Below, in pieces: positions 50,915-59,535 of a DNA stretch of 64,000 bases (its first letter is position 1; the number at the start of each line of letters is the position of its first letter). Location: positions 1 through 64,000 of the forward strand of contig BQJG01000005.1 in the NCBI GenBank assembly GCA_021604585.1, given 5' to 3'. This stretch comes from Hyphococcus sp. (GTDB lineage: Bacteria > Pseudomonadota > Alphaproteobacteria > Caulobacterales > Parvularculaceae). The notes beneath the pieces were generated by a model. The model was given only the letters and a program-made list of their open reading frames with translations, had not been told where the DNA came from and searched no databases. The position numbers were made by a program, and so were the translations under genes.

Positions 50915-50947
50915 TTCTTTTATTGCAGGGCGTCGTATAGGGCTGCC

Positions 50948-51214
50948 GTGACAACCGAACCAACACCCCCTCCCCTCGTCCTTGATGTCAGCGGCTATCG
51001 CTGCCCGATGCCGGTCATCCGGATGGAGGCGTGCCTGCGGCGGCTGCCGCCCGGCGCCCGTCTGCTGGTTCGGGCCGACGATCCAATCGCCGCAATTGAT
51101 ATCCCGCATTTCTGTCACCAGGCCGGCCATCTGGCTGTCCGCCAGGCCGATGAGGCGTCCCAAGCGGGCCCGATTTGCGTCTTTATGGTCACGCGGGGCT
51201 CAAATCCGGCGTAA
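50948..51214 (+). CDS. TusA-family sulfurtransferase
   Basis: 88 residues from a GTG. The short alpha/beta fold has the active-site cysteine in GYRCPMPVIRMEACL, the CPxP motif of TusA-like sulfur carriers, and DDPIAAIDIPHFCHQAGH, a conserved second segment. Members relay persulfide sulfur for tRNA thiolation or other pathways. No partner gene adjoins, so the pathway is not shown. It lies close after a terminator and is probably transcribed alone. Confidence 0.88.
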   Translation: MTTEPTPPPLVLDVSGYRCPMPVIRMEACLRRLPPGARLLVRADDPIAAIDIPHFCHQAGHLAVRQADEASQAGPICVFMVTRGSNPA

Positions 51215-51429
51215 TTCGGCCTGATCGGCGCTTTGTGAAGCGGGGCCGCGACGCTGAGGGGGCGGACTTTTGATTTCAGGAATGGTAAAGGTTAATGTGG
51301 AGAGACGCCTCGAGGCGTGCTTTAATGCGCAATCGGGCGGGCGCGCTGCAGGGATTGGCGCGCAAGGTCCAGTCTAGCGCCGCCGGGGCGCGAGTGGCGT
51401 CCCGGAAGTCTGTCAGGGGAAGCGGGGAT

Positions 51430-52737
51430 ATGAAAAGAGATCCGAAAATGCTGTTTGAAAAAACGCGCCAGCTGCTTGGCGTTATGGCTGCCGCGTCAGC
51501 GCTGGCGCTCGCCGCAGCGAGTCCGGCCCACGCAACCTATGAGGCGGGCATTGAGGCCTACAAGAACGGCCAGTATGCGCAGGCGCTCGATTTATGGCGC
51601 CGGTTCGCAGTCGCTGGCGATGTTCGCTCCAAGAAAATTCTTGGCGATGTATACTCCGGCAAGCCTTTGGAAGCGGCTCGCGGCGCCAACGCGCCGCTCG
51701 AAGAGATCCCGGTGGACAACGTGCAGTCGCTGCTCTGGTACACGCTGGCGGCGTATCATGACTTCTCCGCATACCAACTTCCCACTGCAGAAGAGGTGAA
51801 CGCGCAAATCCTCGCCGAAGCTCGGCTTACTGACATTCGTTTTCGGATGAGTTCCGGCGATGTCAGCAAGGCCGAAGCCATGGTCGCGCAAACATTTGAG
51901 GCTGGCAGCCCTTACGACATTTATCGCTTGGGCGAGATGTATCAAAAGGGCGCTGGCGTAGAGAAAAACAACGCCAACGCATTGAAAATGTACGCCTTGG
52001 CGAAAGAGCGCGGTGTCGGCGAAGCGAGCGCGGCTTATGAATATCTTGAGCCCTTGATGAACCCGAAAGAAATCGAGACCGCGCTTGAAAAGGCGGCGGA
52101 ATGGCAGCCGCCGCTGCCGCCGGAGCACACCGGCAAAACACGCCAGCAAGAAGAGCTTGAGCGCGTCAAGAAAGAGCTTGAAGAAATCAAGATGGCCGAT
52201 GCTCTTGAAGCGGTCTCGGATATTGATGTTGAGCTGATCCAGCGTTCGCTTAACGCACTTGGCTTCCGCGCCGGCACTGTCGACAACAAACTTGGGCCTT
52301 CAACCCGCGACGCCATTCGCCGCTTCCAGTATTCTCAGGTCGCGCGCGACTATGACAAGACCGAAGATGAAAAGCAGTCCGTTGTCACCGGCGTGCTGAC
52401 GCCGCGCCAAACAGTCGACCTCTTCGGCGATGCCGCCAAGGCCAAGCATCCAATGTCGCAATATGTCTATGGCATCATGCATGTCCGCGGCATTGGCGTT
52501 GAACAAGATGGAACGGAGGCGGTTCGCTGGCTCACGGAAGCGGCGGCGCAAAACCTCGCCATCGCCCATTACGCCCTCGGCGTTGTTTACCGTGACGGCA
52601 CAACGGGTCTCAATGAAGTGGCGCCGGATGAACGCAAATCCGCGTTCCACCTCGCGCGCGCATCAGCGCTCGGCTACACGCCGGCCAATGACGCGTTACG
52701 CCGGCTCAGCTTCGAATACACACGCGACAATCAGTAG
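51430..52737 (+). CDS. Secreted Sel1-repeat and peptidoglycan-binding protein
   Basis: 435 residues from ATG 51430 (an upstream in-frame start adds an unlike extension). A signal peptide ends near AHA-T. Sel1-like repeats occur at both ends: AYKNGQYAQALDLWRRFAV, then YRLGEMYQKGAGVEKNNANA, then YVYGIMHVRGIGVEQDGTEA and FHLARASALGYTPANDALRR. Between them is a PG_binding_1-type domain (VELIQRSLNALGFRAGTVDN, then LGPSTRDAIRRF). Sel1 proteins act as scaffolds; with the wall-binding domain this one should sit in the periplasm. The next gene, eleven bases downstream, is an exported beta-helix protein and likely part of the same system. Confidence 0.86.
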   Translation: MKRDPKMLFEKTRQLLGVMAAASALALAAASPAHATYEAGIEAYKNGQYAQALDLWRRFAVAGDVRSKKILGDVYSGKPLEAARGANAPLEEIPVDNVQSLLWYTLAAYHDFSAYQLPTAEEVNAQILAEARLTDIRFRMSSGDVSKAEAMVAQTFEAGSPYDIYRLGEMYQKGAGVEKNNANALKMYALAKERGVGEASAAYEYLEPLMNPKEIETALEKAAEWQPPLPPEHTGKTRQQEELERVKKELEEIKMADALEAVSDIDVELIQRSLNALGFRAGTVDNKLGPSTRDAIRRFQYSQVARDYDKTEDEKQSVVTGVLTPRQTVDLFGDAAKAKHPMSQYVYGIMHVRGIGVEQDGTEAVRWLTEAAAQNLAIAHYALGVVYRDGTTGLNEVAPDERKSAFHLARASALGYTPANDALRRLSFEYTRDNQ

Positions 52738-52748
52738 GGGGTTAAGAG

Positions 52749-53822
52749 ATGACGCAACCACAGATGAACCATTTCGCCCCGGCTTTGCTGAAAATCGGCG
52801 CCGGCAGCCTGCTGGCGGCCGGTATGATCGTGACGAGCGCACACGCCCAGTCGCTTGGCGGCTTTCCAATTCGTGAACCCGGCGCTGGCTCTTCAAGCTC
52901 TTCTGGCTCCACCGGCAGCGGCTCAAACAAGAACGGGCCTTTGCAGATCATCGTCGATGTCAACGGCCCCGGTCCGTATAAAACCATTTCGAAAGCGATC
53001 GACGATGTCGCTGAAGGCGGCGTCGTTTACGTCATGCACGGCGTTTACAACGAGTCGATCAATCTGACGAAGTCGGTCTTTATTCAAGGTGACCGCGGCC
53101 CGGGATCCGGCGTCGAGATCTCCGCGCCGATGAACACCACCTGCCTCAATTTCGCGCCGAAAGAAGGCACTGCCCATGCGGTGGTCGCCAACGTCCAGTT
53201 CGCCGCCAAGATTAACTCAGGCGCCGATGCCTGCATTAATGTTGATGCCGGCGTCTTTACGCTTAAAGAAAGCGACGTTCTGGGTTCCGGCGTGCGGCCC
53301 GCAGTCAAGATCAATGGCGGCACGGTGATGCTGGAAAAAAATCGCATCAGCGCGGGTTCTGAAGGCGTCTTCGTCGCTCAGCCGCACTCGCTGTCACAGA
53401 GCTTCATCATCGACAACAAAATTCTTCAGAATAAAGTCGGCGTGGACATCGCATCCGGCAGCCGTTCGGATGTGGTTATTTCGGGGAATGAAATTTTCGA
53501 CAATCTTGATTCCGGCGTGAAATCTTCCGGCTTTGGCTCGGCGAGCCTGATTGGCAACAAGATTCGCAACAACAAAGGCTCTGGCGTCATTCTCGACAAA
53601 TACGCAAAACTCTCGCTCGTGCGCTACAATGAAATCGCCCAGAACAGCGGTGACGGCGTCGCCATTCCATTCGGCGTCAACGGCGTCATCGAAGACAATG
53701 AAATTGTCGGCAATAGCGGGATTTCGATCTTCCTGCGCGATGGGCTTGAACCGAAAGTCACCAACAATTTCATCGACAATAATGGCGGCGACCGCAACAA
53801 AAAGAAAAAGCGCCGCCGCTAA
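52749..53822 (+). CDS. Exported right-handed beta-helix protein
   Basis: 357 residues. A signal peptide ends near AHA-Q (residue ~34). A Ser/Gly-rich linker follows, then a right-handed parallel beta-helix typical of NosD/pectate-lyase-like proteins: ISKAIDDVAEGGVVYVMHGV starts it, and later turns repeat as GNEIFDNLDSGVKSSGFG, GNKIRNNKGSGVILDKYA and DNEIVGNSGISIFLR. The C-terminus is strongly basic (RNKKKKRRR). Such folds bind or cut polysaccharides, but no catalytic site can be named here. It pairs with the Sel1/peptidoglycan-binding gene and a terminator follows. Confidence 0.85.
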   Translation: MTQPQMNHFAPALLKIGAGSLLAAGMIVTSAHAQSLGGFPIREPGAGSSSSSGSTGSGSNKNGPLQIIVDVNGPGPYKTISKAIDDVAEGGVVYVMHGVYNESINLTKSVFIQGDRGPGSGVEISAPMNTTCLNFAPKEGTAHAVVANVQFAAKINSGADACINVDAGVFTLKESDVLGSGVRPAVKINGGTVMLEKNRISAGSEGVFVAQPHSLSQSFIIDNKILQNKVGVDIASGSRSDVVISGNEIFDNLDSGVKSSGFGSASLIGNKIRNNKGSGVILDKYAKLSLVRYNEIAQNSGDGVAIPFGVNGVIEDNEIVGNSGISIFLRDGLEPKVTNNFIDNNGGDRNKKKKRRR

Positions 53823-53840
53823 GCCGAAAACCAAGAATGC

Positions 53841-53865
53841 AAAACCCCGCTTCGGCGGGGTTTTT
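53841..53865 (+). terminator. Rho-independent terminator after the beta-helix gene
   Basis: AAAACCCCGC-TTCG-GCGGGGTTTTT, a compact stem with a stable tetraloop and T run. Confidence 0.93.
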
Positions 53866-53895
53866 CTCATCGTAATTTCACAATGAAGGAACATC

Positions 53896-54225
53896 ATGTC
53901 CGGTTTGCCCGCTTGTCCTCAATGCGGCTCAGCCCTCGCCTATGAGGACGGGGCGATGCTGGTTTGCCCTGAATGCGCACATGAATGGACGCCAGGCGAG
54001 GAGGAGGCGAACACAGAGTTCGTCGATGCTAACGGCAACATTCTTCAGGATGGAGATACCGTCACCGTCATTAAAGATCTGAAGGTTAAGGGGTCGTCGC
54101 AAGTCGTTAAGGTTGGCACGAAGGTGAAAAACATCCGCCTCGTTGATGGCGATCATAACATCGATTGTCGCATCAATGGTGTTGGAGCCATGAAGCTGAA
54201 ATCGGAGTTCGTCAGAAAAAGCTAA
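53896..54225 (+). CDS. yjdM: YjdM/PhnA-family zinc-ribbon protein
   Basis: 109 residues, the typical length. An N-terminal zinc ribbon (CPQCGSALAYEDGAMLVCPE followed by C) precedes a small beta-barrel (LQDGDTVTVIKDLKVKGSSQ, then KNIRLVDGDHNIDCRINGVG). The family was once linked to phosphonate use but that link is not supported for E. coli YjdM, so I give no reaction. It is a single gene, followed by the opposite-strand tRNA-Leu. Confidence 0.92.
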   Translation: MSGLPACPQCGSALAYEDGAMLVCPECAHEWTPGEEEANTEFVDANGNILQDGDTVTVIKDLKVKGSSQVVKVGTKVKNIRLVDGDHNIDCRINGVGAMKLKSEFVRKS

Positions 54226-54261
54226 AGAGCGCCCGCTGCTGACTTTGTCTTTGATGAGTGA

Positions 54262-54346
54262 TGGTGCCCCTGGCCGGACTCGAACCAGCACGCTTTGCAG
54301 CACCTGATTTTGAGTCAGGCGTGTCTACCAATTCCACCACAGGGGC
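54262..54346 (-). tRNA. tRNA-Leu (anticodon CAA)
   Basis: 85 nucleotides with CCA encoded (54264-54262). The acceptor stem GCCCCTG/CAGGGGC is intact, the D loop contains GGTGGAATTGGTAGACAC, the anticodon arm is CCTGA-CTCAAAA-TCAGG (CAA reads UUG), and the long variable arm TGCTGCAAAGCG marks a type II tRNA. The T arm is CTGGTTCGAGTCCGG. The identity as leucine agrees with the variable arm and anticodon. Confidence 0.97.
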
Positions 54347-54525
54347 CCCGCAGGAAGGCGCGCATGATAGGGGGCGGCGGCGCACGGTCAAGCTGGCAAT
54401 CCCCATAACAATACGATTTTTCGAGTCCCCCTGTTTAGACGCGGCGAACCGCCCTACATCCTCGGGCGACAGCTTCATCCCCTTCTGCGCGCTCATATTT
54501 TGAGCCTGCATATATTTGGCGGAAA

Positions 54526-55206
54526 ATGACCCAGGAAACACAAGCGAAATCAAAAATGCGCGGCGCCACATACGTGCTGCAGGACATCCTAGAAGAGCTT
54601 CGCGCCGTGGCGCCGGAGAACGTTCCTGCAAACCCTGGTGGAAAAGATGTCACGCAGACAGCGGCGCTCGGCGATATTGTCGAGCGCCTTGATGAGCGGG
54701 CTTTCGGTTTCTTGCTGCTGCTGCTGGCGCTTCCGTGCTGCCTTCCCTTTGTATATGTGCTGCCGCAAATTGTCGCCCTCCCGATGCTGGCGCTGGCGGG
54801 GCAAATGGCCATGGGCGGACGTCACCCCTGGTTGCCTAAGAAACTAAACGCGCGCCGGTTTTCAATTCCGGAGTTCGCCAAAGTGCTCACGCGCGCACAA
54901 AAGTATGGCGGCTGGATCGAGCGCATCGCCACCCCGCGCTTGCGCCCGGTGACGAGCCAAACGGCGCTCAGAATTATCGGCGCGTTACTGCTCGTTCCGA
55001 TCGCCTCGATCCTGACCCCTTTCCCATTGACCAATACGGTGCCCGGCATTGGTGTCGCCATCGCTGCACTCGGATTGATCGAGCGCGATGGCCTTTTGCT
55101 TGTCGGCGGCCTGTTAATCGGATTTATCTGGGTCTTTCTCCTGGTCTTTCTCGGCGCGGAGACGCTGCACCTGTTAAAGGCCTGGGTGACGGGCGGCGCC
55201 GGATAG
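54526..55206 (+). CDS. ExoD-family membrane protein
   Basis: 226 residues. A hydrophilic N-terminal part (~60 residues) precedes four to five membrane helices. The diagnostic segment is GDIVERLDERAFGFLLLLLA followed by LPCCLPF and VPGIGVAIAALGLIERDG, the ExoD family. In Rhizobium exoD mutants affect exopolysaccharide and symbiosis, but the molecular role is not established. It starts ahead of a dsbB-coq7 pair but its own relation to them is unclear. Confidence 0.92.
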   Translation: MTQETQAKSKMRGATYVLQDILEELRAVAPENVPANPGGKDVTQTAALGDIVERLDERAFGFLLLLLALPCCLPFVYVLPQIVALPMLALAGQMAMGGRHPWLPKKLNARRFSIPEFAKVLTRAQKYGGWIERIATPRLRPVTSQTALRIIGALLLVPIASILTPFPLTNTVPGIGVAIAALGLIERDGLLLVGGLLIGFIWVFLLVFLGAETLHLLKAWVTGGAG

Positions 55207-55265
55207 CGCCCGCATGTGACGATCCGTCTTAGAAAACCGCCGCCTTTTCCGGTTATATTGGCGGT

Positions 55266-55817
55266 ATGAAAACCGCCTTCACCGCACTCTCCTTGACCGA
55301 ACGCGCTTTGAGTTTAGGCGCGCTAATGAGCGGCGCCTTGCTCGCAGGGGCGCATTTATTTGAGACATTTGGCGGATTGGCGCCATGCATTTTGTGCCTC
55401 GATCAACGCGAGGCGCACTGGACCGCGCTCGCTGTGGCGGTCGCCGGACTGATCATCTCAAAGTTTTTCAAATCGAAACTGGGCGCGGCAGCGGCCGTCG
55501 GCGCCGTTGCGCTAGTTTATCTCGTCAGCACCGGCCTTGCTTTCTATCACACCGGCGTTGAGTACGGATATTGGCCGGGGCCAGCCATCTGTTCGGGCGC
55601 CGCAGGGCTGGGCGGAATTGATGTGAAAGATCTCGGCGCGTCGCTAGGTCAGAAAGCCGACGCGCCTTCATGCGAGGATGTGCAATGGCGGTTTTTCGGC
55701 GTGTCCATGGCCGGGTACAATCTGCTTGCTTCCGCCGGCCTTTTCGCCTTCACCTTTTTCGCTGCGTTGACGGAGACGCGATCGGCGCGCGGCGCGCGAA
55801 ACGCTAAGACAGCATGA
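55266..55817 (+). CDS. dsbB: Disulfide bond formation protein B
   Basis: 183 residues with four membrane helices. The first periplasmic loop carries the CxxC pair C41 and C44 in GGLAPCILCLDQREAHW, with the quinone-contacting Arg just after. The second loop holds two more cysteines (AICSGAAGLGG and DAPSCEDVQW). DsbB reoxidises DsbA and passes electrons to ubiquinone. The stop overlaps the coq7 start (ATGA), a neat fit because coq7 makes ubiquinone. Confidence 0.93.
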   Translation: MKTAFTALSLTERALSLGALMSGALLAGAHLFETFGGLAPCILCLDQREAHWTALAVAVAGLIISKFFKSKLGAAAAVGAVALVYLVSTGLAFYHTGVEYGYWPGPAICSGAAGLGGIDVKDLGASLGQKADAPSCEDVQWRFFGVSMAGYNLLASAGLFAFTFFAALTETRSARGARNAKTA

Positions 55818-56377
55818 GCGTGTCCCTAAAAACCACGCCGCAAAAGCCGGGGCCGCGCCGCGAGCGCCTCGCAGAAATGCTTCGGGTCGATCACGCAGGA
55901 GAATATGGCGCCGTCGCCATTTACCGGGGCCAGCGCGCTATATTCGACAAGCTGCCGGAGAAGGCGCGCATCTCGTCTCTGTTAAAGGAGATGGAAGACG
56001 GCGAAGCCCTGCACCTTGCGACATTTGACGCACTTCTGGCGGAAAGGCGCATCCGCCCGACTTTGCTGGCGCCGTTCTGGAATGCGGCAGGGTTTGGACT
56101 TGGCGCGGCGACCGCTCTCATGGGCGAGAAGGCGGCTATGGCCTGCACCTCTGCAGTCGAAGATGTGATCGAAAAGCATTACGCAGCGCAAATCGGCGAG
56201 CTAGAAGCGGGAGAGCCCAGGCTTGCAGAGACCGTTCGCCAATTCCGCGAAGATGAACTTGAGCATAAGCAGACCGCCGAAGACGAGGGCGCGCAATCAG
56301 CGCCCGGTTATGACCTTCTCTCGACCGTCATCAAACTTGGATGCCGCGCCGCCATTCGCATCGCACAAAAGGTCTGA
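55814..56377 (+). CDS. coq7: Coq7-type demethoxyubiquinone hydroxylase
   Basis: 187 residues, the size of the mitochondrial/alphaproteobacterial enzyme. It hydroxylates a late ubiquinone intermediate with a di-iron site. The ligands lie in LRVDHAGEYGAVAIYRGQ (Glu), EMEDGEALHLATFDALLA (Glu and His), AMACTSAVEDVIEKHYAAQI (Glu) and REDELEHKQTAEDEGA (Glu, His). Translationally coupled to dsbB by a four-base overlap. Confidence 0.95.
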   Translation: MSVSLKTTPQKPGPRRERLAEMLRVDHAGEYGAVAIYRGQRAIFDKLPEKARISSLLKEMEDGEALHLATFDALLAERRIRPTLLAPFWNAAGFGLGAATALMGEKAAMACTSAVEDVIEKHYAAQIGELEAGEPRLAETVRQFREDELEHKQTAEDEGAQSAPGYDLLSTVIKLGCRAAIRIAQKV

Positions 56378-56447
56378 GCGGAGACGCTTTGCGTCCGGCC
56401 CCCTGCCCGGTTAGTATCCCCTCAACAAGCTGTCCTAGGGAGTTTCC

Positions 56448-58346
56448 ATGACAAAAAGAACGATTTCGCGCCCGCTTGGCGCCCTTGCCGCCGTATCGGC
56501 TCTAGCGCTCGCTGCAGCCTGCAGCCAGGCGCCTTCATCCGATGCGACATCTGCCGAAGCGGCCTTAGGCGCTGCTGACACAACAAGCCAAACCGGCGCT
56601 GCGCCGACCCGCGCCGAAGCGGAGAAATTCGTCGCCGAGGTTGAAGACTGGGCGCGCGAATATGGCGAATATTACGCGCGTGTCGCCTGGGTGCAGGCGA
56701 CTTACATTAACTTCGACACCAACTGGCTGGTGACGAAAGCAGATACAGAATTCACCGAAAAAGGCGTTCAGTTCGCCAATGAGGCCAAGCGATACAATGA
56801 TCTCGATTTGCCGCAGGATCTTCGCCGCAAGCTTGAATCAATCAAACTCGGCGTGAACCTGCCGGCGCCGTCACGGCCCGGCGCAGCCGGCGAGCTTGCT
56901 GAAATCAACACGCGCATGGGCGCCGCTTACGAGACCGGCAAGATCGAGCTCGACGGCGAAATGGTGCCGCGCTCAACGCTCGAAGTGATGATGGGCACGG
57001 TGCGCGATCCGGACAAGCTCGAAGAAATCTGGACCAAATGGCGCGAAGTGCCGGTCACGCCGGACGCAGACGGCAACACGATCAAATCCGATTACGCCAA
57101 GATGGTGGCCCTTTCAAATGAAGGCGCCCGCGAGCTTGGGTATGCCGACGCCGGAGCGATGTGGCGCTCGCGCTATGACATGGACCCCGATGAATTTGCA
57201 GCGGAAATGGATCGCCTCTGGGGCCAGGTCAAGCCGCTCTATGATGAACTTCACTGCTATGTCCGCGCCGAATTGAACGAGCAATATGGTGACGACATCG
57301 TGCCGCTCGACCAGCCGATCCGCGCTGACCTGCTCGGCAATATGTGGGCTCAAACATGGGGCGGGCTTAACGACCTTGTTGCGCCGGAAGGCGCCGCGCC
57401 TTCCTACGATCTCACAGAGCGGCTGCTGGCGAACAATTACGACGCCAAAAAAATCGTTGAAACGGGCGAAGGCTTTTTCTCTTCGCTCGGCTTCGATCCG
57501 TTGCCGGACACTTTCTGGGAACGCTCGCTGATCACGAAACCCGCAGACCGTGAAGTCGCCTGTCACGCATCCGCGTGGGATCTCGACAACGCCGACGATA
57601 TTCGCATCAAAATGTGCACCGAAGTTAACGCCGACGACTTCCGCACCGTTCACCACGAACTTGGCCACAATTATTATCAGCGCGCCTACAAGAACCAGCC
57701 GGTGTTGTTCCAAGGCGGCGCCAATGGCGGCTTCCATGAGGCGATTGGCGACATGATCTCGCTGTCGATCACGCCGGAATATCTGAAACAGATTGGTCTC
57801 ATTTCAGAAGTCCCGGACGCGTCAAAAGATATCGGCCTCTTGATGAATGAGGCTATGGAAGGCGTCGCGTTCCTACCCTTCGGTCTCTTGATGGACAAGT
57901 GGCGCTGGCAAGTCTTTTCCGGCGAGTTGACGCCGGAAACCTATAATGACGGCTGGTGGAAACTGCGTGAGCAGTATCAGGGCATCCGTCCGCCCAGCCC
58001 GCGCGACGCTAAATATTTCGATCCGGGCGGCAAGTATCACATCCCGGGCAACGTTTCCTACGAACGCTACTTCCTTGCGCGCATTTTGCAGTTCCAGTTC
58101 CACAAAGCTGCATGCGACATCGCTGGGTGGGAAGGCCCGTTGCATCGCTGTTCCGTTTACGGATCGGAGGAAGTCGGCAAGCGTTTCAACGCCATGCTGG
58201 AGATGGGCGCTTCAAAGCCCTGGCCGGACGCGCTTGAAGCGTTCACCGGCTCGCGGCAAATGGACGGATCCGCAATGGTTTCCTATTTCGAGCCGCTTCT
58301 TGTGTGGCTGAAGGAAAAAAACCAGGGCCGCAGCTGCGGCTGGTGA
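56448..58346 (+). CDS. M2-family dipeptidyl carboxypeptidase (ACE-like), lipoprotein
   Basis: 632 residues. A signal sequence ends in a lipobox-like AAAC near residue 25, so the enzyme is probably anchored to the membrane and faces the periplasm. The zinc site is HELGH (H403, E404, H407) with E431 in HEAIGDMISLS, exactly 28 residues on as in human ACE. FQFHKAACDIAGWEGPLHRC lies in the ACE substrate/chloride region. It should remove dipeptides from peptide C-termini, complementing the tandem S9 peptidases. Confidence 0.94.
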   Translation: MTKRTISRPLGALAAVSALALAAACSQAPSSDATSAEAALGAADTTSQTGAAPTRAEAEKFVAEVEDWAREYGEYYARVAWVQATYINFDTNWLVTKADTEFTEKGVQFANEAKRYNDLDLPQDLRRKLESIKLGVNLPAPSRPGAAGELAEINTRMGAAYETGKIELDGEMVPRSTLEVMMGTVRDPDKLEEIWTKWREVPVTPDADGNTIKSDYAKMVALSNEGARELGYADAGAMWRSRYDMDPDEFAAEMDRLWGQVKPLYDELHCYVRAELNEQYGDDIVPLDQPIRADLLGNMWAQTWGGLNDLVAPEGAAPSYDLTERLLANNYDAKKIVETGEGFFSSLGFDPLPDTFWERSLITKPADREVACHASAWDLDNADDIRIKMCTEVNADDFRTVHHELGHNYYQRAYKNQPVLFQGGANGGFHEAIGDMISLSITPEYLKQIGLISEVPDASKDIGLLMNEAMEGVAFLPFGLLMDKWRWQVFSGELTPETYNDGWWKLREQYQGIRPPSPRDAKYFDPGGKYHIPGNVSYERYFLARILQFQFHKAACDIAGWEGPLHRCSVYGSEEVGKRFNAMLEMGASKPWPDALEAFTGSRQMDGSAMVSYFEPLLVWLKEKNQGRSCGW

Positions 58347-58374
58347 GCTGATTATCTTACTGGCGAAAAATGTA

Positions 58375-58402
58375 AAAAACCCCGGGAAACCGGGGTTTTT
58401 TA
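58375..58402. terminator. Bidirectional rho-independent terminator between the M2 peptidase and hisE
   Basis: AAAAAACCCCGG-GAAA-CCGGGGTTTTTT: a symmetrical stem with A and T runs on both sides, so it can end both the rightward peptidase transcript and the leftward his operon; it overlaps the last codons of hisE. Confidence 0.93.
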
Positions 58403-58732
58403 TTTCCGGGAGGCTTTTTCCGCATGGCCGGACGCGCCTTCGCGCGCCGCCAACGCCTTTGCCACATCATCAAGTTCAACGCCCGCCTGCGCCAGCATAA
58501 CCAACAGATGGTAAAGCACGTCCGCTGCTTCCGCCGTCAAATGAACCTTGTCGCCAGACGCTGCTGCGAGCGCCGCCTCAATCGCTTCCTCGCCGAATTT
58601 TTTGGCGCATTTTTGCGCGCCGCCAGCAAGCAGCGACGCCGTATAAGACGCGTGCTCCGGCGCATCCTTGCGCGATGCGATGGTTGCCTGAAGGCGCATC
58701 AAGACAGCGCCGATATTATTGTCGTTGGACAT
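58400..58732 (-). CDS. hisE: Phosphoribosyl-ATP pyrophosphatase
   Basis: 110 residues. Second step of histidine synthesis: phosphoribosyl-ATP to phosphoribosyl-AMP. The all-helical MazG-like fold shows KFGEEAIEAALAAASGDKVH, which carries the metal-binding acidic residues, and AADVLYHLLVMLAQAGVELD. Last gene of the his cluster; its stop lies inside the terminator. No HisI domain is fused, so HisI must be encoded elsewhere. Confidence 0.95.
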   Translation of the reverse strand: MSNDNNIGAVLMRLQATIASRKDAPEHASYTASLLAGGAQKCAKKFGEEAIEAALAAASGDKVHLTAEAADVLYHLLVMLAQAGVELDDVAKALAAREGASGHAEKASRK

Positions 58733-58753
58733 GCATCAAATTCCTTACGCGCG

Positions 58754-59530
58754 TCATGGCGCCAGCCTCATCGGAAGACCTGCCACCGCCATCGCTTTCT
58801 TCGCTTCGGCTATCGTTATCTCACCAAAGTGAAATATCGATGCAGCCAGCACCGCAGCAGCTTTTCCTTCATTCGCAGCTTCAATCAAATCGGCAACCGA
58901 CCCAGCGCCGCCTGAGGCGATCACAGGCACATCCACAGCCTCCGTCACGGCGCGGATGAGCGCAACATCATAGCCGGTTTTAACGCCGTCCCTGTCCATG
59001 GAGGTAAGCAGGATCTCCCCGGCGCCGCGTTTCACCACGTCTTTCGCAAACTCAACAGCGTCAATGCCGGTCGCGTTGCGGCCGCCGTGCGTGAAAATCT
59101 CCCAATGCCCATTTAAGGGGGGATCCCCCACGCGCTTTGCATCAATGGCGACGACAACGCATTGCGCGCCGAAACGGGTCGCGGCGGCGTTGATCAGGTC
59201 GGGCGTCTTCACCGCGGCGGTATTGATTGCGACTTTGTCGGCGCCCGCAAGCAGCAACGCGCGAAAATCATCCAGCGACGCGACGCCGCCGCCAACAGTG
59301 AGCGGCATAAAACAGCATTCGGCGACAATCGAAACTTTGTCGAGCAGAATCCCCCTACCCTCGTGGCTTGCGGAGATATCGAGAAAACAAAGCTCATCAG
59401 CGCCTGCGGCGTCATAAACCTCAGCCGCCGCCGCCGGATCGCCCGCATCGCGCAAATCCACGAAGTTGACGCCTTTCACGACGCGTCCGTCTTTCACATC
59501 GAGGCAGGGAATAATCCGTATATTGAGCAT
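58754..59530 (-). CDS. hisF: Imidazole glycerol phosphate synthase, cyclase subunit
   Basis: 258 residues. With HisH it makes imidazole glycerol phosphate and AICAR. The (beta/alpha)8 barrel has the catalytic Asp in RIIPCLDVKDGRVVKG near residue 11 and a second Asp in LLTSMDRDGVKTGYD. PVIASGGAGSVADLIEA is the phosphate-binding segment. It lies five bases downstream of the CYTH/CHAD gene, which separates it from its usual neighbour hisA. Confidence 0.97.
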   Translation of the reverse strand: MLNIRIIPCLDVKDGRVVKGVNFVDLRDAGDPAAAAEVYDAAGADELCFLDISASHEGRGILLDKVSIVAECCFMPLTVGGGVASLDDFRALLLAGADKVAINTAAVKTPDLINAAATRFGAQCVVVAIDAKRVGDPPLNGHWEIFTHGGRNATGIDAVEFAKDVVKRGAGEILLTSMDRDGVKTGYDVALIRAVTEAVDVPVIASGGAGSVADLIEAANEGKAAAVLAASIFHFGEITIAEAKKAMAVAGLPMRLAP

Positions 59531-59535
59531 TAAGC

